64,000 nt of DNA from Panicum virgatum (GCF_016808335.1 NC_053148.1:17264433-17328432), one strand, 5' to 3'. Counted from the stretch's first letter, positions 21,541 through 34,971 are shown. Translations and numbers: made by a program. Notes: generated from the sequence alone by a model not told the origin.

Positions 21541-21555
21541 GGTTTTCACGTAGTG

Positions 21556-23505
21556 ACGTCATCCTGCAATTAAGAGGCACAAATTAATTTGTTACGTTAA
21601 TTACGTGTCCGCATACAGCCCCTTTTGGTACTGCAAAGTGCTAGAATCTGTGTTGAAGACAAGTGCTGGATTTGTTCAACTGGTAGTACAGGAAAAATAT
21701 GGTGTGCCCCTGTGCCGGATGAAGCCACGTGTGCCACCTCCTGTATTGGACCGCGGCGGGGCTAGGAAGGAGCCGAGCCTCACGTGTATTTGGAGCCAAG
21801 CCTTCTCTGCTTCCGGCTTGAATCAAATTGTCGTCCGATGTACTCTGTGGACACACGGCAGCGCATCGGGAGGGGTCGCATGCGAGCTTCCGTGGATCCG
21901 TCGTCCACCCCATTTTTTCCGTAGTACCAGGGCAGGTTAGGCTTGGGAAGTGGGCCGTTGGTGTGTCAATCAGGAGATATAGTTGGCTATCTTTTGTTGT
22001 GGCAATTTGGACCTTCTCTTTCGATTTGTTCTGCAATAAGATCCGGTTTATTTCTTCGATCCTCTATTTTAGTGGTGATGAAGGATTGCAAGCCTGTGTT
22101 GCTTAGGTACGGTGTTTCCCAGCCGATGTTTCTTCAGCGGTTGCTAGATCTTGTTGTAAGCAACGAGTGGTTTTTGTGGTATTTAAAGTTTTGTATGGTG
22201 GTGTTTGTAGGTATCTCTTTCCCTTACTGCATTTCTAATGCATTTTTCAAGCTTTGGTGGACGACAAACAATCGAATCAAAAAGATGACCAAAGAACTCA
22301 TCGATGTAATTTTTTTTGTAGTTTTGTGTAAAGTTATCATTCTTTTGTATCACCAACTATATTTTCTGATACAAATCAGATATGGGACACCTTTATGGTG
22401 TCTTTCTCAAGAGAAAAATTTAAGGTATCCCGTAATTCGGTTTTTGAATTTCCAGAATTAGTACCCTAGTTGTTCCTCGGTTTGGGTTTTGAACAAACAT
22501 GGTATTACTCAGTACATAAATTAATTTTGTTACATGAAATCTCGAGACATACAACGAAGGAGAGGAAACGCAAAAGGCTTTGAGAGGATGAAGATGTGGC
22601 TCATATCCCTAATAACAAAGGCGTCTTTGAAGAAAAGGTGACTGCAGCTTGGGATGACAGTCTGGAGGCGGTTTTGTTCGGTGTTTCGGGTGACGGATGG
22701 ATCCATATGGATCCAAGTGGCTTTCACCCGGACCTTTGGATCAAACCGACGTCATCTGCATGGTGTGTGGTACGGTACCCCTGAATGTGTTTCCTTGCAT
22801 GCATCCTAGGGTTCGACCCTACTAGCTAGGGGCGTCGGCCGAGCTAGCCTATAGCTCTCCAATTTCATTCATTAGGGTCCTGCATTCAAATAAATACAAA
22901 AACTTGTAGATAATCCCTCTGGTTATGGTGTTTAGTTTCGAATTATGCTTCACTTTATTCAATATTGAAGGTCGAAAATGGCTACTTAACGACCGCCAAC
23001 AATCAACCACCTCCGATAAATCATTTGTATGCTCAACTATATTCTTGATTCCTTCTATTGCTTCGAATATGACTCGAATGACAACTTCATCAAAACGTAA
23101 TGTGATTATCACGGGTAGAATATAAATAGCATATGAATTAAGGATCTGTCGGTTTCGAAAATAGCCGACTGTCAAACTACTCGATTCATTGTGTGTTTGT
23201 CATGCGTTAGATCAAATATGGTCCAGCACACAATGACTTAGTTTACTACTCTGTAGTCTGTACCTATTCAGATTGTGCTAATTGACACTTGCACTTTCTG
23301 CCATGCTTTCACATGCAAACTATAAGTTGGCCGAAAGTTTGGTCCTCTTCGTATACTGAACATAGACGTTTAAGTTGTGTAAATTTGTATGAAATCAAAA
23401 TCAAGAAATGGGTGTATATGGATCATTTGATTTCTTAACATCATATAATTATTTATTGATATCATATAGCATAAAGATCAATTCCAAGTAAAATTCTACT
23501 TGCAA
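21556..23505. other. Unrecognised DNA between CACTA-1 and the SINE
   Basis: The frames at 21605-21940, 21943-22461 and 22849-23175 are open for 108-172 codons but show no domain, and no splice structure links them convincingly. Repeated GGATCCAT sits at 22697-22715. Nothing else is seen. Confidence 0.35.
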
Positions 23506-23814
23506 AGTCATGGATTGGCGAACGGGCCTTAGCTAAATTGGTTAGGTGGTTCTAGTAGCACTTATCATCAGGTCATAGGTTCGACTAACCGTGGCAGCGA
23601 ATTTCAGGCTGCAGTTAAAAAAATTCTCTCATCTATTTCACACCAAAGCATAGGTCTAAGGTCAGGTTCAGGTCGTTAGTCATCTCAAATGGGCTACGGT
23701 GCCGATGTAATGTAAGGATGGGGTAGGCGGTTTGAGAGTTTTCTCGACCTACGTGAGAGATCTTCTTAGCAAAATATCTGAGGGCTGTTGGTCGAGTTTT
23801 TTTAGTCATGGATT
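23506..23814 (+). mobile_element. tRNA-derived SINE with target-site duplication
   Basis: The body (23517-23803) starts with a tRNA-like head: A box TTAGCTAAATTGGTTAGGTGG and B box AGGTTCGACTA (23576-23586), then the grass SINE sequence GCGAATTTCAGGCTG, and ends GGTCGAG followed by a T run. The 11-bp repeat AGTCATGGATT flanks it at 23506-23516 and 23804-23814. It is a non-autonomous retroposon needing LINE machinery. The LTR element begins 40 bp further on. Confidence 0.85.
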
Positions 23815-23854
23815 AGATCACGACAAGCATGGATTCGATTCTTTTGTCAATATA

Positions 23855-26669
23855 TGTCACACCTAGTTTCAAAGGCAAAACCAGATGCATATATTACATG
23901 TGCGCCAGGATCAAAGTTTACACACATGTAACGACTCAGTGAATACCAAAAGACAGCGCCAAAACGTAAATAGAGTATTATAATTATTACATGACCGAAA
24001 GTCTCATAACTAAACAAATAAGCGAGTACTAGCAGCGGAAATAACACAGACGTCTCCACAGGCAGTCGACTGGAAGCACGCTCGCCTAGAACTCGTCGAA
24101 GCCTCCAGGAAGATCCTCAAATCTCTCGTCTGAGCAGCAGTCCGAGTTGTGTAGATGCAGATAAATAAACACAAGCGTGAGCACATGTCGTACTCAACAA
24201 GAGAAGAATATATAATAAACATGCAAAGCTTTATAAGTGGAAAGTCCGATGGGTTTTAGCAGTTAGCATTTTAGTTGGTCAAATTTTATTTAGCAACTTA
24301 ATTACTAGCAAGTATAAGTGTATACCATTCCACAATTAATATAAAACATCCTCAACATAATTAAATGCACAATTTAAGTCCATCTTCCATAGTTTAATCA
24401 TGTGAGGGTCCAGGCCGCTCTTGACCGTGAGCACAGCTAACCGGTTAGTTTTACACTCTGCAGAGCTTGCACATCTTTACCCACAAGTCATGTTTCCCAT
24501 GTCGCCCGAGGTAGCTAGCCTCTTAAACACTTTCTTTGGTGAGTGGCTAGGGATTCACTACGAGGTCTTTACAAAGATTCCCTAGAGCAGACTGCTCGCT
24601 AGGTTACATGAACAGCGCAGTGTATAAAGCTCCCTTAAGGGTAACGTGTCATAGCTAAGCCCACAACCCAAACGAGCAGGTCTATACACCAAGTACCGAC
24701 ACCCCCAGCCCTTTTCAGGTAAAGCATATCGCACACTAAGGTTTCTAATTAATTGACCAAGCCAGAGCCATATAGCCTTGTGGTTGCACTGTTGTCCTGG
24801 GTGGTCGCTCCATGTTCTGATTAATATTTATGGTCTTGTAATTAAATCATAATAGTTAAACATAGAGCATAAATAAGTGTTCATGTTGTTTAATACCATC
24901 CCAGTTAAGCAAACTAAGCAGAATCTACCATCAAAATTAATTATGTAACTCGGTTACAAGGCAAGGGTGAAGGAATCTAGTCATCCTTAGTAGAAACCCA
25001 TCAAAATTAATGCAAGCAATAAATAAACAATATAATTAAAATGCATGTTGTATAGGTAAAATGGGTATGCATCAAGGACACTTGCCTTCCACAGAGTCCG
25101 GAAGCTGCTCAGAGTCTTCAAAGCATTCACCTTCAACAAACTCCTCGAACTGCTCGTTGTCTACGGATCACACAACGGTACATACAAGCATACAAAGAAT
25201 AAAATAAGAAAACAGTACACCAATTAGTATAAATAGTACAAAAATACATTACAGAACTGTTGTGCGCGTCACAACGATCACGTGAGCGCAAGAATTGCTA
25301 AAAACGGAGTTAAAACGAGCAAGTTATGGCCAAAACGGTGTTCTAGGGGTTTATTTACAAAGAAAATTAACAGAACATGGGCTATGGTGAAAGAAACAGA
25401 GGACCTAAATGTAAATAAACCTTATTTGCAAGGGCTAGGAAGAAAAAGGTAGCCCCTGGATGGCGGGTTAAATTTTAATAAACAGTAGGGGGTAAAACAT
25501 AAATAACAAGGCTAATTCGTAAATACTTTTGAACTGCGACGGACCGCCGGTTGATTTCTTAAAAATCTAGGGGCTTTTGTGCAAAATAGCGACAGTTGAC
25601 CGGTACCCTTGGGTTTGTCCGAGGTTGGAACAGATCTGGGACGCCGGATCGGGATCGGACGGCTCAGTTTTTTCGGGGTTTGGAGCGGTGGCGCGGGGCG
25701 CCGGCGGCGAGGCTGCGCGGCGGCGGGCTCGCCGGCGATTCGCGAACTCGCGATTCTGGCCACCATTTTGCACGGGATTTGGTCGGGGAGCAAGAGCGCG
25801 GGATCGCAAACTTGATTAGGAGGTCGGTGGAGCGAGGCAGGTGCCAGAGCGGGACGCGCGGCGGCGAGAGGCGGCTCTGGCAGATGGAGGCGGCTCCGGC
25901 GAGCCATTGCTCGCGAGGGGAGGCAAGAGAGAGGGGAATAAGGGGTCGGCGAGCATCCTCACCACCACACAAATCTCCGACGGGGGTCGAACTCGACGAG
26001 GCCGCAGTGAAACGGCGGCGCGGCGTGCAACTCCGAGCTCCGAGCTCCAATGGCGGCGGCGGAGCTAGGGTTTAGGTGCTGGTGGCGGCTTTGGGTTCGG
26101 AAAAGGAGCTAAGGGGGTCACGACACTGTTTAAAGGGGCACCGAGGGTGCCTTGGTGTGCGGGCCGAGGGTGAAGCGCGGCGCGGAGGGGGTCAGACTTG
26201 GGCTCGGCTCGAGCTCGGGTCTGGCGCGAGAGGTCGGGGACGGACCCGACGAGCAGGGCCCGCCTGGCGGCGACTGCGGGAGAGGGGACGCATAGTGGGC
26301 CGGATGTGGGAAGAAAGTGGGCCAGCGCGGGGAAAAGATTAGCGGCCGGCGGCCCAGGTTTGGATAGGAAAAGAAGAAAAAGAAAAGAAAAGGGAAAAGG
26401 AAAAAGAAAAGAAATATTTTTGGTGTGTAGAAAAAGAAATTAAATCACAGAAAATAGTTAGAAAGCTCAGAAAATTCCGAAAAAATTCTAGGAGCTTCAG
26501 AAACTCGAACACATTCAAGAAAAAATAAAATATGCACTAGCATGAATGCAACAAATCAATTTAAAGCCTAATGTGAGTTTAAAAAAAATTGTCAAAATTA
26601 ATTTCTTTTAACTCTAAAAGTTATATAACTAATATGAACAGTTGCAGAAGCAAAATTTAGGGTGTTACA
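23855..26669 (-). repeat. 3' LTR of the Tekay-like element
   Basis: About 2.8 kb, closely similar to the other LTR over its whole length. It differs by indels, for example about 40 bp near its start (23935-23980) and GCGGCCGGCGG versus GCGG near 26345. A GC-rich portion (25600-26340) gives long chance frames on both strands. Confidence 0.92.
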
Positions 26670-26683
26670 AACCTACCCCTCTT
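26670..26683 (-). other. Polypurine tract
   Basis: On the minus strand, AAGAGGGGTAGGTT directly precedes the 3' LTR, the expected position for plus-strand priming. Confidence 0.75.
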
Positions 26684-29600
26684 AAGAAGAATCTCGTCCT
26701 TGAGATTCGAATGGATCAGCAGAGAGATGGGGATAATCCTCCTTCAATTCATCCTCTCTTTCCTATGTTGCCTCATCCTCTGCATGATTACTCCACTGAA
26801 CCTTGCACATCTTAATTACTCGATTTCTTGTAACCCATGCTAGGGTATCCAAGATCTTGATGGGACGTTCAGTATAAGTAAGATCCTCCTTAACATCCAA
26901 TCCATCCATAGGTAACGGCTCCTTATCATGAGGCATGAGACACTTTTTCAACTGAGAGATATGGAACACATCATGCACATCTGAGAGCTGATTTGGCAAC
27001 TCCAATCTGTAAGCTACTTCTCCCACTCGGGTCCAATAAAGCGAGGTGACAACTTTCCCTTAACCTTAAATCTACGTAAACCTCTGATCGGTGACACCTT
27101 TAGATACACACAGTCGCCCTCCTGAAAAGTTACATCTCTCCTCTTTTTATCTGCATAACTTTTCTGTCTGGATTGAGCGGTCCTCAAGTTCTCCCTTATG
27201 ATCTGAACTTGCCTCTCTGCTTCCTTAATGATATCAGTTCCAAACAACTGACTCTCTCCTGTTTGACTCCAATACAAGGGAGTTCTTTACTTCCTTCCAT
27301 ACAATGCCTCGAAAGGTGCCATCTTAAGACTAGCCTGGTAGCTGTTGTTGTAAGAGAACTCAGCATATGGCAAACTCTTATCCCAACTTCTCCCATGCTT
27401 AAGAGCACAAGCTCTAAATATGTCCTCCAAAATCTGGTTAGTCCTCTCAGTCTGTCCATCTGTCTGTGGGTGATAGGCTGAGCTGAAGTTCAACTTCGTA
27501 TCCATAGACTCATGAAGCTTCTCCCAGAAACGAGATGTAAACTGACTACCTCTGTCTGACACTATCTTCTTGGGTACACCATGCAAACACACAATCCTGG
27601 ACATGTATAGCTCTGCTAATCTAGCACCAGAGTAAGTAGTCTTCAAAGGAATGAAATGAGCTACTTTGGTCAAGCGATCCACTATTACCTATATGGAGTC
27701 ATATCCAGCTTGTGTCCATGGCAATCCCACTATGAAATCCATACTAATCTCTTCCCACTTGCATTCAGGCACCTTCAATGGCTGAAGTAATCCAGCAGGC
27801 CTCTGATGTTCTGCTTTAACTCTCTGACAAGTGTCACAAATAGCCACGTGTGCAGTCACATCTCTCTTCATCCCATACCACCAATATCTCTGCTTGAGAT
27901 CCTGATACATCTTAGTACTACCTGGATGAATCGAATAAGCTGAATCATGAGCCTCTCTCAAGATAGTTTCCCTAAGATCTCCCACATCTGGCACACAAAT
28001 CCTGTTTTTGAACCATATAGTTCCCTAATCATCCTCTGTGAAATCCGGAGCTTTACCCCTCTCCATAGTTTCCTTGATTTCTTTTATCTCTAGATCCTCC
28101 AACTGTCCTTTGCGTATCTCTTGCTCCAAGGTAGATTCTACCTCCAAGGTAACTCCCTCAGTATGAGCAACCATCCCCAAGTTGAGCTTCTCAAACTCCT
28201 TCATCAACTCCTCAGGCAACTGGAATGCTAATGTCATGTTGGCTTGTCCCTTTCGACTCAAAGCATCTGCAACTAGGTTCGCCTTTCCAGGATGATAGTG
28301 TATCTCTAGATCATAATCCTTGATCAGCTCCAACCATCGACGCTGTCTCAGATTTAAGTCCTTCTGGGTGAAGATGTACTTCAAACTCTTATGATCTATG
28401 TAAATCTGACACTTGGTCCCCATAATGTAATGCCTCCAAATCTTCAAAGCATGAACCACTGTTGTCAACTCTAGATCATGTGTAGGATAATTCAGCTCAT
28501 GCTTCCTCAACTGTCTAAAGCATAGGCTATAACACGTCCCTCCTGCATAAGAACACAACCAAGACCCTGTCGAGATGCATCACAGTAGATATCAAAACTC
28601 TTATGCAGATCAGGCATCACTAGCACTGGGGCTGTAGTCAACCTCTTCTTCAATTCCTCAAAGCTAGCCTGGCATGCATCGGTCCACTTGAATTCTCTAT
28701 CCTTCTCCAATAGTGACGTGAGAGGCTTCGCTATCTTAGAAAATCCCTCAATGAACTGACGATAATACCCTGCAAGGCCAAGGAAACTCCTGATCTCCTT
28801 AACTGTCTGTGGCGGTTCCCACTTCAATACATCATTAACCTTCCCTGGATCAACCGAAATACCTCCATCAGTGATGACATGCCCAAGAAAAGATACCTCC
28901 TTCAACTAGAAATCACACTTGCTGAATTTAGCATACAACTAATGCTCTCTAAGCTTCTGCAACACAAGCCTCAAGTGCTCCTCATGCTCCTCTTCATTCT
29001 TGGAGTAAATCAAGATATCATCGATGAACACCACAACAAACTTTTCCAAATACTCCATAAACACCTTGTTCATCAGGTACATAAAGTAGGCAGGTGCATT
29101 AGTCAATCCAAAAGACTTGACTGTATACTCATAAAGTCCATACCTAGTGGTGAATGCAGTCTTAGGAATATCTGATAGTCTAATCTTCATCTGATGATAA
29201 CCAGAACACAATTCAATCTTGGAGAAAACCTTAGTGCCTCTCATCTGATCAAACAAATCCTCAATACGGGGCAATGTGTACTTATTCTTGATAGTAACAT
29301 CATTAAGTAATCTATAATCCACACACATCCTCTGAGTACCATCCTTCTTCTCCACAAAGATAACTGGTGCCCCCCAAGGTGATGAACTAGGACGAATGAA
29401 TCCCTTTTCCAATAAATCCTTAATCTGCTTCTTAAGCTCAAGTAATTGATCACTAGACATTCTATATGGACATTTAGAAATAGGAGCAGTACCAGGTAAT
29501 AGATCAATAACAAACTCAACATCTCGGTCAGGTGGCATACCTGGTAACTCATCTGGGAACACATCTGGATAATCACAAACCACCTTGATATCCTCCAAAG

Positions 29601-29870
29601 ATTTACCATCCAACTGATGCACTGAGCCCTCTACTGCTGATGGGAGAGTACACACCAACTCAATCTTTTCCCCACTAGAACTAGTAAGAAGAACTGTCCT
29701 CTTGGCACACTGAATGGTCGCATCATGCCTTCCCAATCAGTTCATACCCAGAATAACATCAAGGTACTTTGAATCCAAAACTATAAATCTTGCCCAAAAG
29801 TCTACTCCCATGATCTTAATATTAACACTAGGACACATGTATAAAGCCTTCATCTCCCCCCTGGTGAGTT
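26684..29870 (-). pseudogene. pol region: RT, RNase H, integrase, chromodomain
   Basis: Read on the minus strand. RT at about 29740-28910 has [24 protein letters not shown] and the catalytic [11 protein letters not shown] (about 29025). RNase H follows ([25 protein letters not shown]). Integrase has an HHCC finger (HPGSTKMYQDLK through ICDTC, about 27940-27800) and the DDE core: MDFIVGLP, IVSDRGSQFTS, and the Glu in QTDGQTERTNQILED. The C-terminal chromodomain reads RPIKILDTLAWV and VQWSNHAEDEAT, followed by a stop where the family has Trp. Other stops: about 27687, 28022-28024, about 28907, about 28937 and 29737-29739. A one-base deletion near 28520 breaks RNase H. Catalytic residues remain, so the lesions are recent relative to domain erosion. 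Confidence 0.9.
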
Positions 29871-31172
29871 AACTAGCATGTGTTGTTTCATGGGTTGCAT
29901 GGGCATGTTGTGTTTAGCCACAAACTGAGCAGAAATAAAAGAATGAGACGCTCCAGAATCAAATAAAACTAATGCGGGGACTGAGTCAACGAGGAACATA
30001 CCAAGCACTACTTGTGGATTCTCCTGAGCGGTCTCAATGCTCACGTGGTTCACCTTGCCATGTGCATAGCTCTGCTGTCCCTTATTGCCCTGTGGAGTCT
30101 GGTTCCCATTCCTCATTTGTTGCATCTGCTGACTCTGCACTGGGGTGTTTGGAGCATTCCTCTTGGGACAGGCATTTGCATAATGCCCATTCTCTCCACA
30201 CTTGAAGCAAACGATACCTCCTGGGGTGCTGGTCCTCACTGCGGTGCCAACTGGGGCTGTAGGGCGTGGAGTCTGCTACACTGGGTGCTAAAACTGCTGG
30301 CTGGGGCGCTGGAACTGCTGAGCGGAATGCTGAAACTGCTGCTGCTGCTGTCCAACACTCCCACTCGGGCCTCCAGGATGAAGTGGTCCCCTGTGGTGGA
30401 GTAAAGCGGGAGCGAGTGTTACTCCCAGACTGTCCAGGAGTGGTGGCCTTCCTCTTCAACTCTCCCAACTCTCTGGAATGACGGGAAAGTGTGAGACATA
30501 AGCTGGTACTGAAGTGGTCCAACTAATCCATCCATGAATAGCTCTTGCTTCTTATCATCATCAGCAACCTCATCAGGAGCATAACGAGACAACTCAATGA
30601 ACTTGTCCCTGTACTTCGTCACAGACATCCCTCCCTGCTTGAGACCAAGGAACTCCTTCTTCTTCAGCTTCATGAGACCGGCAGGTATGTGATGAGTCCT
30701 GAAGCTGGTGGTGAACTCCTGCCAAGTGATAGCATCAGGAGTAGCATGGGCAGCGACATAGGCATCCCACCAAGCTGACACTGTCCCCTGAAGTCGTCCT
30801 GAAGTCATCCTGAAGCATACAGAACTTTCTCCCTGTCAGTGCACTGGGTGACGGTAAGCATCTTCTCTACAGCCTTCAGCCAATCATTTGCCTCCAACGG
30901 ATCTGCTGCATGGGTGAACACCGGTGGGCGATGGCTCATGAACTCCCGGTGCTTATCCCTGGGCGGCTGCTGCTGGTTCTGGTTAATTTGAGCCTGCATG
31001 GCTGCCTTGTTGTTGGCCATGTTCTGAAGATGCTGTGTCTGTGCCTCCAGAAACTGCTGCATGGCTGGATCCATCTGTCTCTGCTGCTGCTGGGCACTGC
31101 CTGAACTGCCGTTTCTCCTTTGGCGGGCACTGCGGGCTGATCAACTCCTGATCCGGACCTGGTGTCCACCAT
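29850..31172 (-). pseudogene. gag, zinc knuckle and aspartic protease region
   Basis: From the ATG near 31172 (MVDTRSGSGVD) a frameshift near 31085 leads into the gag part: Gln-rich helix MDPAMQQFLEAQ, then DWLKAVEKML, ASAWW-type motif as SAWWDAYVAAH, and KYRDKFIELSRYAPDEV (about 31070-30430). Further frameshifts lie near 30800 and 30440. A CCHC knuckle (CFKCGENGHYANAC, about 30210-30165) and the retroviral-type protease motif LFDSGASHSFIS (about 29960-29925) follow in the next frame. Gag would form the particle and bind RNA; the protease would cleave the polyprotein. Confidence 0.88.
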
Positions 31173-31210
31173 CTGAGTGTTAGGAACATTGATTTAGATG
31201 ATTGCACCAA

Positions 31211-32183
31211 GAGAAAATCTTAAAAGATAAAGCAATGCGGATTTCTAGATTAAGACAGATTCTGTTGGTCTCAATAATTCAGATATAGCTCGCTGTGTGA
31301 ACATCTGAAAATTATGAATTTTTTTTTGAGACATTCTCTACCAAATTTCAGAACTAGTCCAACAGGAATCACCTCAAACGGAGTTCTACAGCTCGAGATA
31401 TAAAATAAACAAGGCAACTGTGTCAGCAGAATTTACAGATTCTGATAGCTCCAAAGTTTCGTGCATATCTCCGAGAATATAAATCCTATGGTTCTGAATT
31501 TTTGAAATAAAATCATCCATAAAATTTTTGAGCTAACCCAACTGGATTTGCATTAATCGGAGTTCTGTAGCTCGAGATAAAAATAAAAAACTACTGCTGT
31601 ATCAGATAACTGCGCGAACAGATTTTGTGCTAACAAGATTTGTAGAATAGATAGGTAGATAAACTTGGATAAAATTTAAGATTAAGCAAGATTAAAGATG
31701 GTTGAGACAGAAATAAACCCAACTAATCCACTTTATTACTAGAACCAATGTCGTTGTGGGCATCACTCCACAACACATCGCACTCATAAAAAAAACAATC
31801 CAACTCAAATATGTGTCACAAGCACAAGCATCCAAGCACCCTACTAGACTAAGCACACACCTAAACGACGCTCGAAACTAACGATTACAAAGAATTTAAA
31901 CCTAAAAGCTCCTATGATGATGATAAAGCTCCAGATGCATCTTCATGTACCGGTGCAGTTGCAGGTGTAGGCGGCTCAGGTGCTAGAAACTAGAAAAAGG
32001 TGCATGAGTCAAGAGTGTAACAAGATAAAATAAGATAGAGTAGAATAAAACAAGGATGGGGCGGAAGCAAGAATAAGCATATTAGAATAGATTTCTTTTT
32101 AAGCAAGGATTAAGTGTGTGGCTTCTAAAAAAAATTCTTAGTTTCGACAATTTCTAACTAGGCTAACGTCCTACAGTCAACAC
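31211..32183 (-). other. Untranslated leader of the LTR element with a diverged duplication
   Basis: Between PBS and gag. Two related blocks of about 170 bp (near 31260-31440 and 31445-31620) each contain a TCTGAATTTTT-like start, CGGAGTTCT(A/G)(C/T)AGCTCGAGATA, and end near TGTATCAG/TGTGTCAG. No frame of interest. Confidence 0.6.
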
Positions 32184-32196
32184 GGCTCTGGTACCA
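32184..32196 (-). other. Primer binding site (tRNA-iMet)
   Basis: On the minus strand TGGTACCAGAGCC starts 4 bases inside the 5' LTR. It matches the 3' end of initiator tRNA-Met (family consensus TGGTATCAGAGCC) with one difference, so reverse transcription would start here. Confidence 0.85.
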
Positions 32197-32199
32197 CTT

Positions 32200-34971
32200 T
32201 GTCACACCCGGTTTCAAAGGCAGAACCAGATGCATATATTACATGTGCACCAGGATCAAAGTTTACACACATGTAACGACTGTAGCAGCGGAAATAATTA
32301 TTACATGACCGAAAGTCTCATAACTAAACAAATAAGCGAGTACTAGCAGCGGAAATAACACGGACGTCTCCATAGGCAGTCGACTGGAAGCATGCTCGCC
32401 TAGAACTCGTCGAAGTCTCCAGGAAGATCCTCAAATCTCTCGTCTGAGCAGCAGTCCGGGTTGTGTAGATGCAGATAAATAAACACAAGCGTGAGCACAT
32501 ATCGTACTCAGCAAGAGAAGAATAGTATAATAAACATGCAAAGCTTTATAAGTGGAAAGGCCGATGGGTTTAAGCAGTTAGCATTTTAGTTGGTCAACTT
32601 TTATTTAGCAACTTAATTACTAGCAAGTATAAGTGTATACCATCCCACAATTAATATAAAACATCCTCAACATAATTAAATGCACAATTTAAGTCCATCT
32701 TCCATAGTCTAATCATGTGAGGGTCCAGGCCGCTCTTGACCGTGAGCACGGCTAACCGGTTAGTTTTACACTCTACAGAGCTAGCACATCTTTACCCACA
32801 AATCGTGTTTCCCATGTCGCCCGAGGTAGCTAGCCTCTTAAACACTTTCTTTGGTGAGTGGCTAGGGATTCACTACGAGGTCTTTACAAAAATTCCCTAG
32901 AGCGGACTGCTCACTAGGTTACATGAGCAGCGCAGTGTATAAAGCTCCCTTAAGGGTAACGTGTCTTAGCTAAGCCCACAACCCAAACGAGCAGGTCTAT
33001 ACACCAACTACCGACACCCCCAGCCCTTTTCAGGTAAAGCATATCACACACTAAGGTTTCTAATTAATTGACCAAGCCAGAGCCATATAGCCTTGTGGTT
33101 GCACTGTTGTCCTGGGTGGTCGCTCCATGTTCCGATTAATATTTATGATCTTGTAATTAAATCATCATAGTTAAACATAGAGCATAAATAAGTGTTCATG
33201 TTGTTTAATACCATCCCAGTTAAGCAAACTAAGCAGCATCTACCATCAAAATTAATTATGTAACCCGGTTACAAGGCAAGGGTGAAGGAATCTAGTCATC
33301 CTTAGTAGAAACCCATCAAAATTAATGCAAGCAATAAATAAACAATATAATTAAAATGCATGTTGTATAGGTAAAATGGGTATGCATCAAGGACACTTGC
33401 CTTCCACAGAGTCCGGAAGCTGCTCAGAGTCTTCAAAGCATTCACCTTCAACAAACTCCTCGAACTGCTCGTTGTCTACGGATCACACAACGGTACATAC
33501 AAGCATACAAAGAATAAAATAAGAAAACAGTACACCAATTAGTATAAATAGTACAAAAATACATTACAGAACTGTTGTACGCGTCACAACGATCACGTGA
33601 GCGCAAGAATTGCTAAAAACGGAGTTAAAACAAGCAAGTTATGGCCAAAACGGTGTTCTAGGGGTTTATTTACAAAGAAAATTAACAGAACATGGGCTAT
33701 GGTGAAAGAAACAGAGGACCTAAATGTAAATAAACCTTATTTGCAAGGGCTAGGAAGAAAAAAGGTAGCCCCTGGATGGCGGGTTAAATTTTAATAAACA
33801 GTAGGGGGTAAAACATAAATAACAAGGCTAATTCGTAAATACTTTTGAACTGCGACGGACCGCCGGTTGATTTCTTAAAAATCTAGGGGCTTATGTGCAA
33901 AATGGCCACAGTTGACTGGTACCCTTGGGTTTGACCCGAGGTTGGAACAGGTCTGGGATGCCAGATCGGGATCGGACGGCTCAGATTCTTCGGGGTTTGG
34001 AGCGGCGAGGCTGCGCGGCAGCGGGCTCGCTGGCGATTCGCGAACTCGCGATTCCGGACACCATTTTGCACGGAATTTGGACGGGGAGCAAGAGCGCGGG
34101 ATCGCAAACTCGATTAGGAGGTCGGTGGAGCTAGGCAAGTGCCGGAGCGGGACGCGCGGCGGCGAGAGGCGGCGCTGGCAGATGGAGGCGGCTCCGGCGA
34201 GCCATTGCTCGCGAGGGGAGGCAAGAGAGAGGGGAATAAGGGGGTCGGCGAGCATCCTCACCACCACACAAATCTCCGACGGGGGTCAAACTCGACAAGG
34301 CCGCAGCGAAACGGTGGCGCGGCGTGCAACTCCGAGCTCCGAGCTCCAATGGCGGCGGCGGAGCTAGGGTTTAGGAGCTGGTGGCGGCTTTGGGTTCGGA
34401 AAAGGAGTTAAGGGGGTCACGGCGCTGTTTAAAGGTGCGCCGAGGGTGCCTTGGTGTGCTGGCCGAGGGTGAAGCGCGGCGCAGAGGGGGTCGGACTCGG
34501 GCTTGGCTCGAGCTCGGGTCTGGCGTGAGAGGTCGGGGACGAACCCGACGAGCGGGGCCCGCCTGGCGGCGACCGCGGGAGAGGGAACGCAGAGTGGGCC
34601 GGACGTGGGAAGAAAGTGGGCCAACACAGGGGGAAAAGATTAGCGGCCCAGGTTTGGATAGGAAAAGAAGAAAAAAGAAAAGAAAAGGGAAAAGGAAAAA
34701 GGAAAAAGAAAAGGGATATTTTTGGTGTGCAGAAAAAGAAATTAAATCACATAAAATAGTTAGAAAGCTCAAAAAATTCCGAAAAAATTCTGGGAGCTTC
34801 AGAAACTCGAACACATTCAAGGAAATATAAAATATGCACCAGCATGAATGCAACAAATCAATTTAAAGCCTAAGGTGGGTTTAAAAAAATTGCCAAAATT
34901 AATTTCTTTTAACTCTTAAAAGTTATATAACTTATATGAACAGTTGCAGAAGCAAAAGTTAGGGTGTTACA
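32200..34971 (-). repeat. 5' LTR of the Tekay-like element
   Basis: TGTCACACCCGG ... GGGTGTTACA, matching the 3' LTR. It should contain the promoter driving genomic RNA. The GC-rich part (33900-34640) has chance frames; none has a domain. Confidence 0.92.

Larger units (their letters stand above)
8635..21555 (-). mobile_element. CACTA-1, En/Spm-type DNA transposon (12.9 kb)
   Basis: Terminal inverted repeats are CACTACGTGATAAAC at the left and, reverse complemented, CACTACGTGAAAACC at the right, with CACTA as the outermost five bases. Next to the ends are dense arrays of GTAACGG/CCGTTAC motifs in both orientations. The interior holds a Transposase_21-type gene and a Transposase_24/Ulp1-like gene, both on the minus strand, plus a small plus-strand gene. 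The 3-bp flanks are ACA (8632-8634) and ACG (21556-21558): one mismatch from a perfect CACTA-type duplication. The element is nearly full-length but both transposition genes carry lesions. Confidence 0.93.
23855..34971 (-). mobile_element. Ty3/gypsy LTR retrotransposon, Tekay-type chromovirus
   Basis: Two long direct repeats (23855-26669 and 32200-34971) begin TGTCACACC and end GGGTGTTACA, flanked by the 5-bp duplication ATATA (23850-23854, 34972-34976). The internal region, on the minus strand, runs PBS, gag, protease, RT, RNase H, integrase, chromodomain, PPT. Gene order with integrase after RNase H places it in Ty3/gypsy, and the chromodomain after integrase places it among chromoviruses. 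The long LTRs and sequence style suggest Tekay/Del. All domains are present but the frame is broken many times, so it cannot move on its own. Confidence 0.93.

Noticed and set aside
21605..22461. Host gene with two exons
   Set aside because: The two open frames have no recognisable domain, no matching splice sites in phase, and ordinary codon composition for chance frames.
25512..26443. Several overlapping frames in the left LTR, with counterparts in the right LTR at 33875-34830
   Set aside because: They lie in the GC-rich part of the LTRs on both strands, differ between the two LTR copies by frameshifts, and show no known domain.
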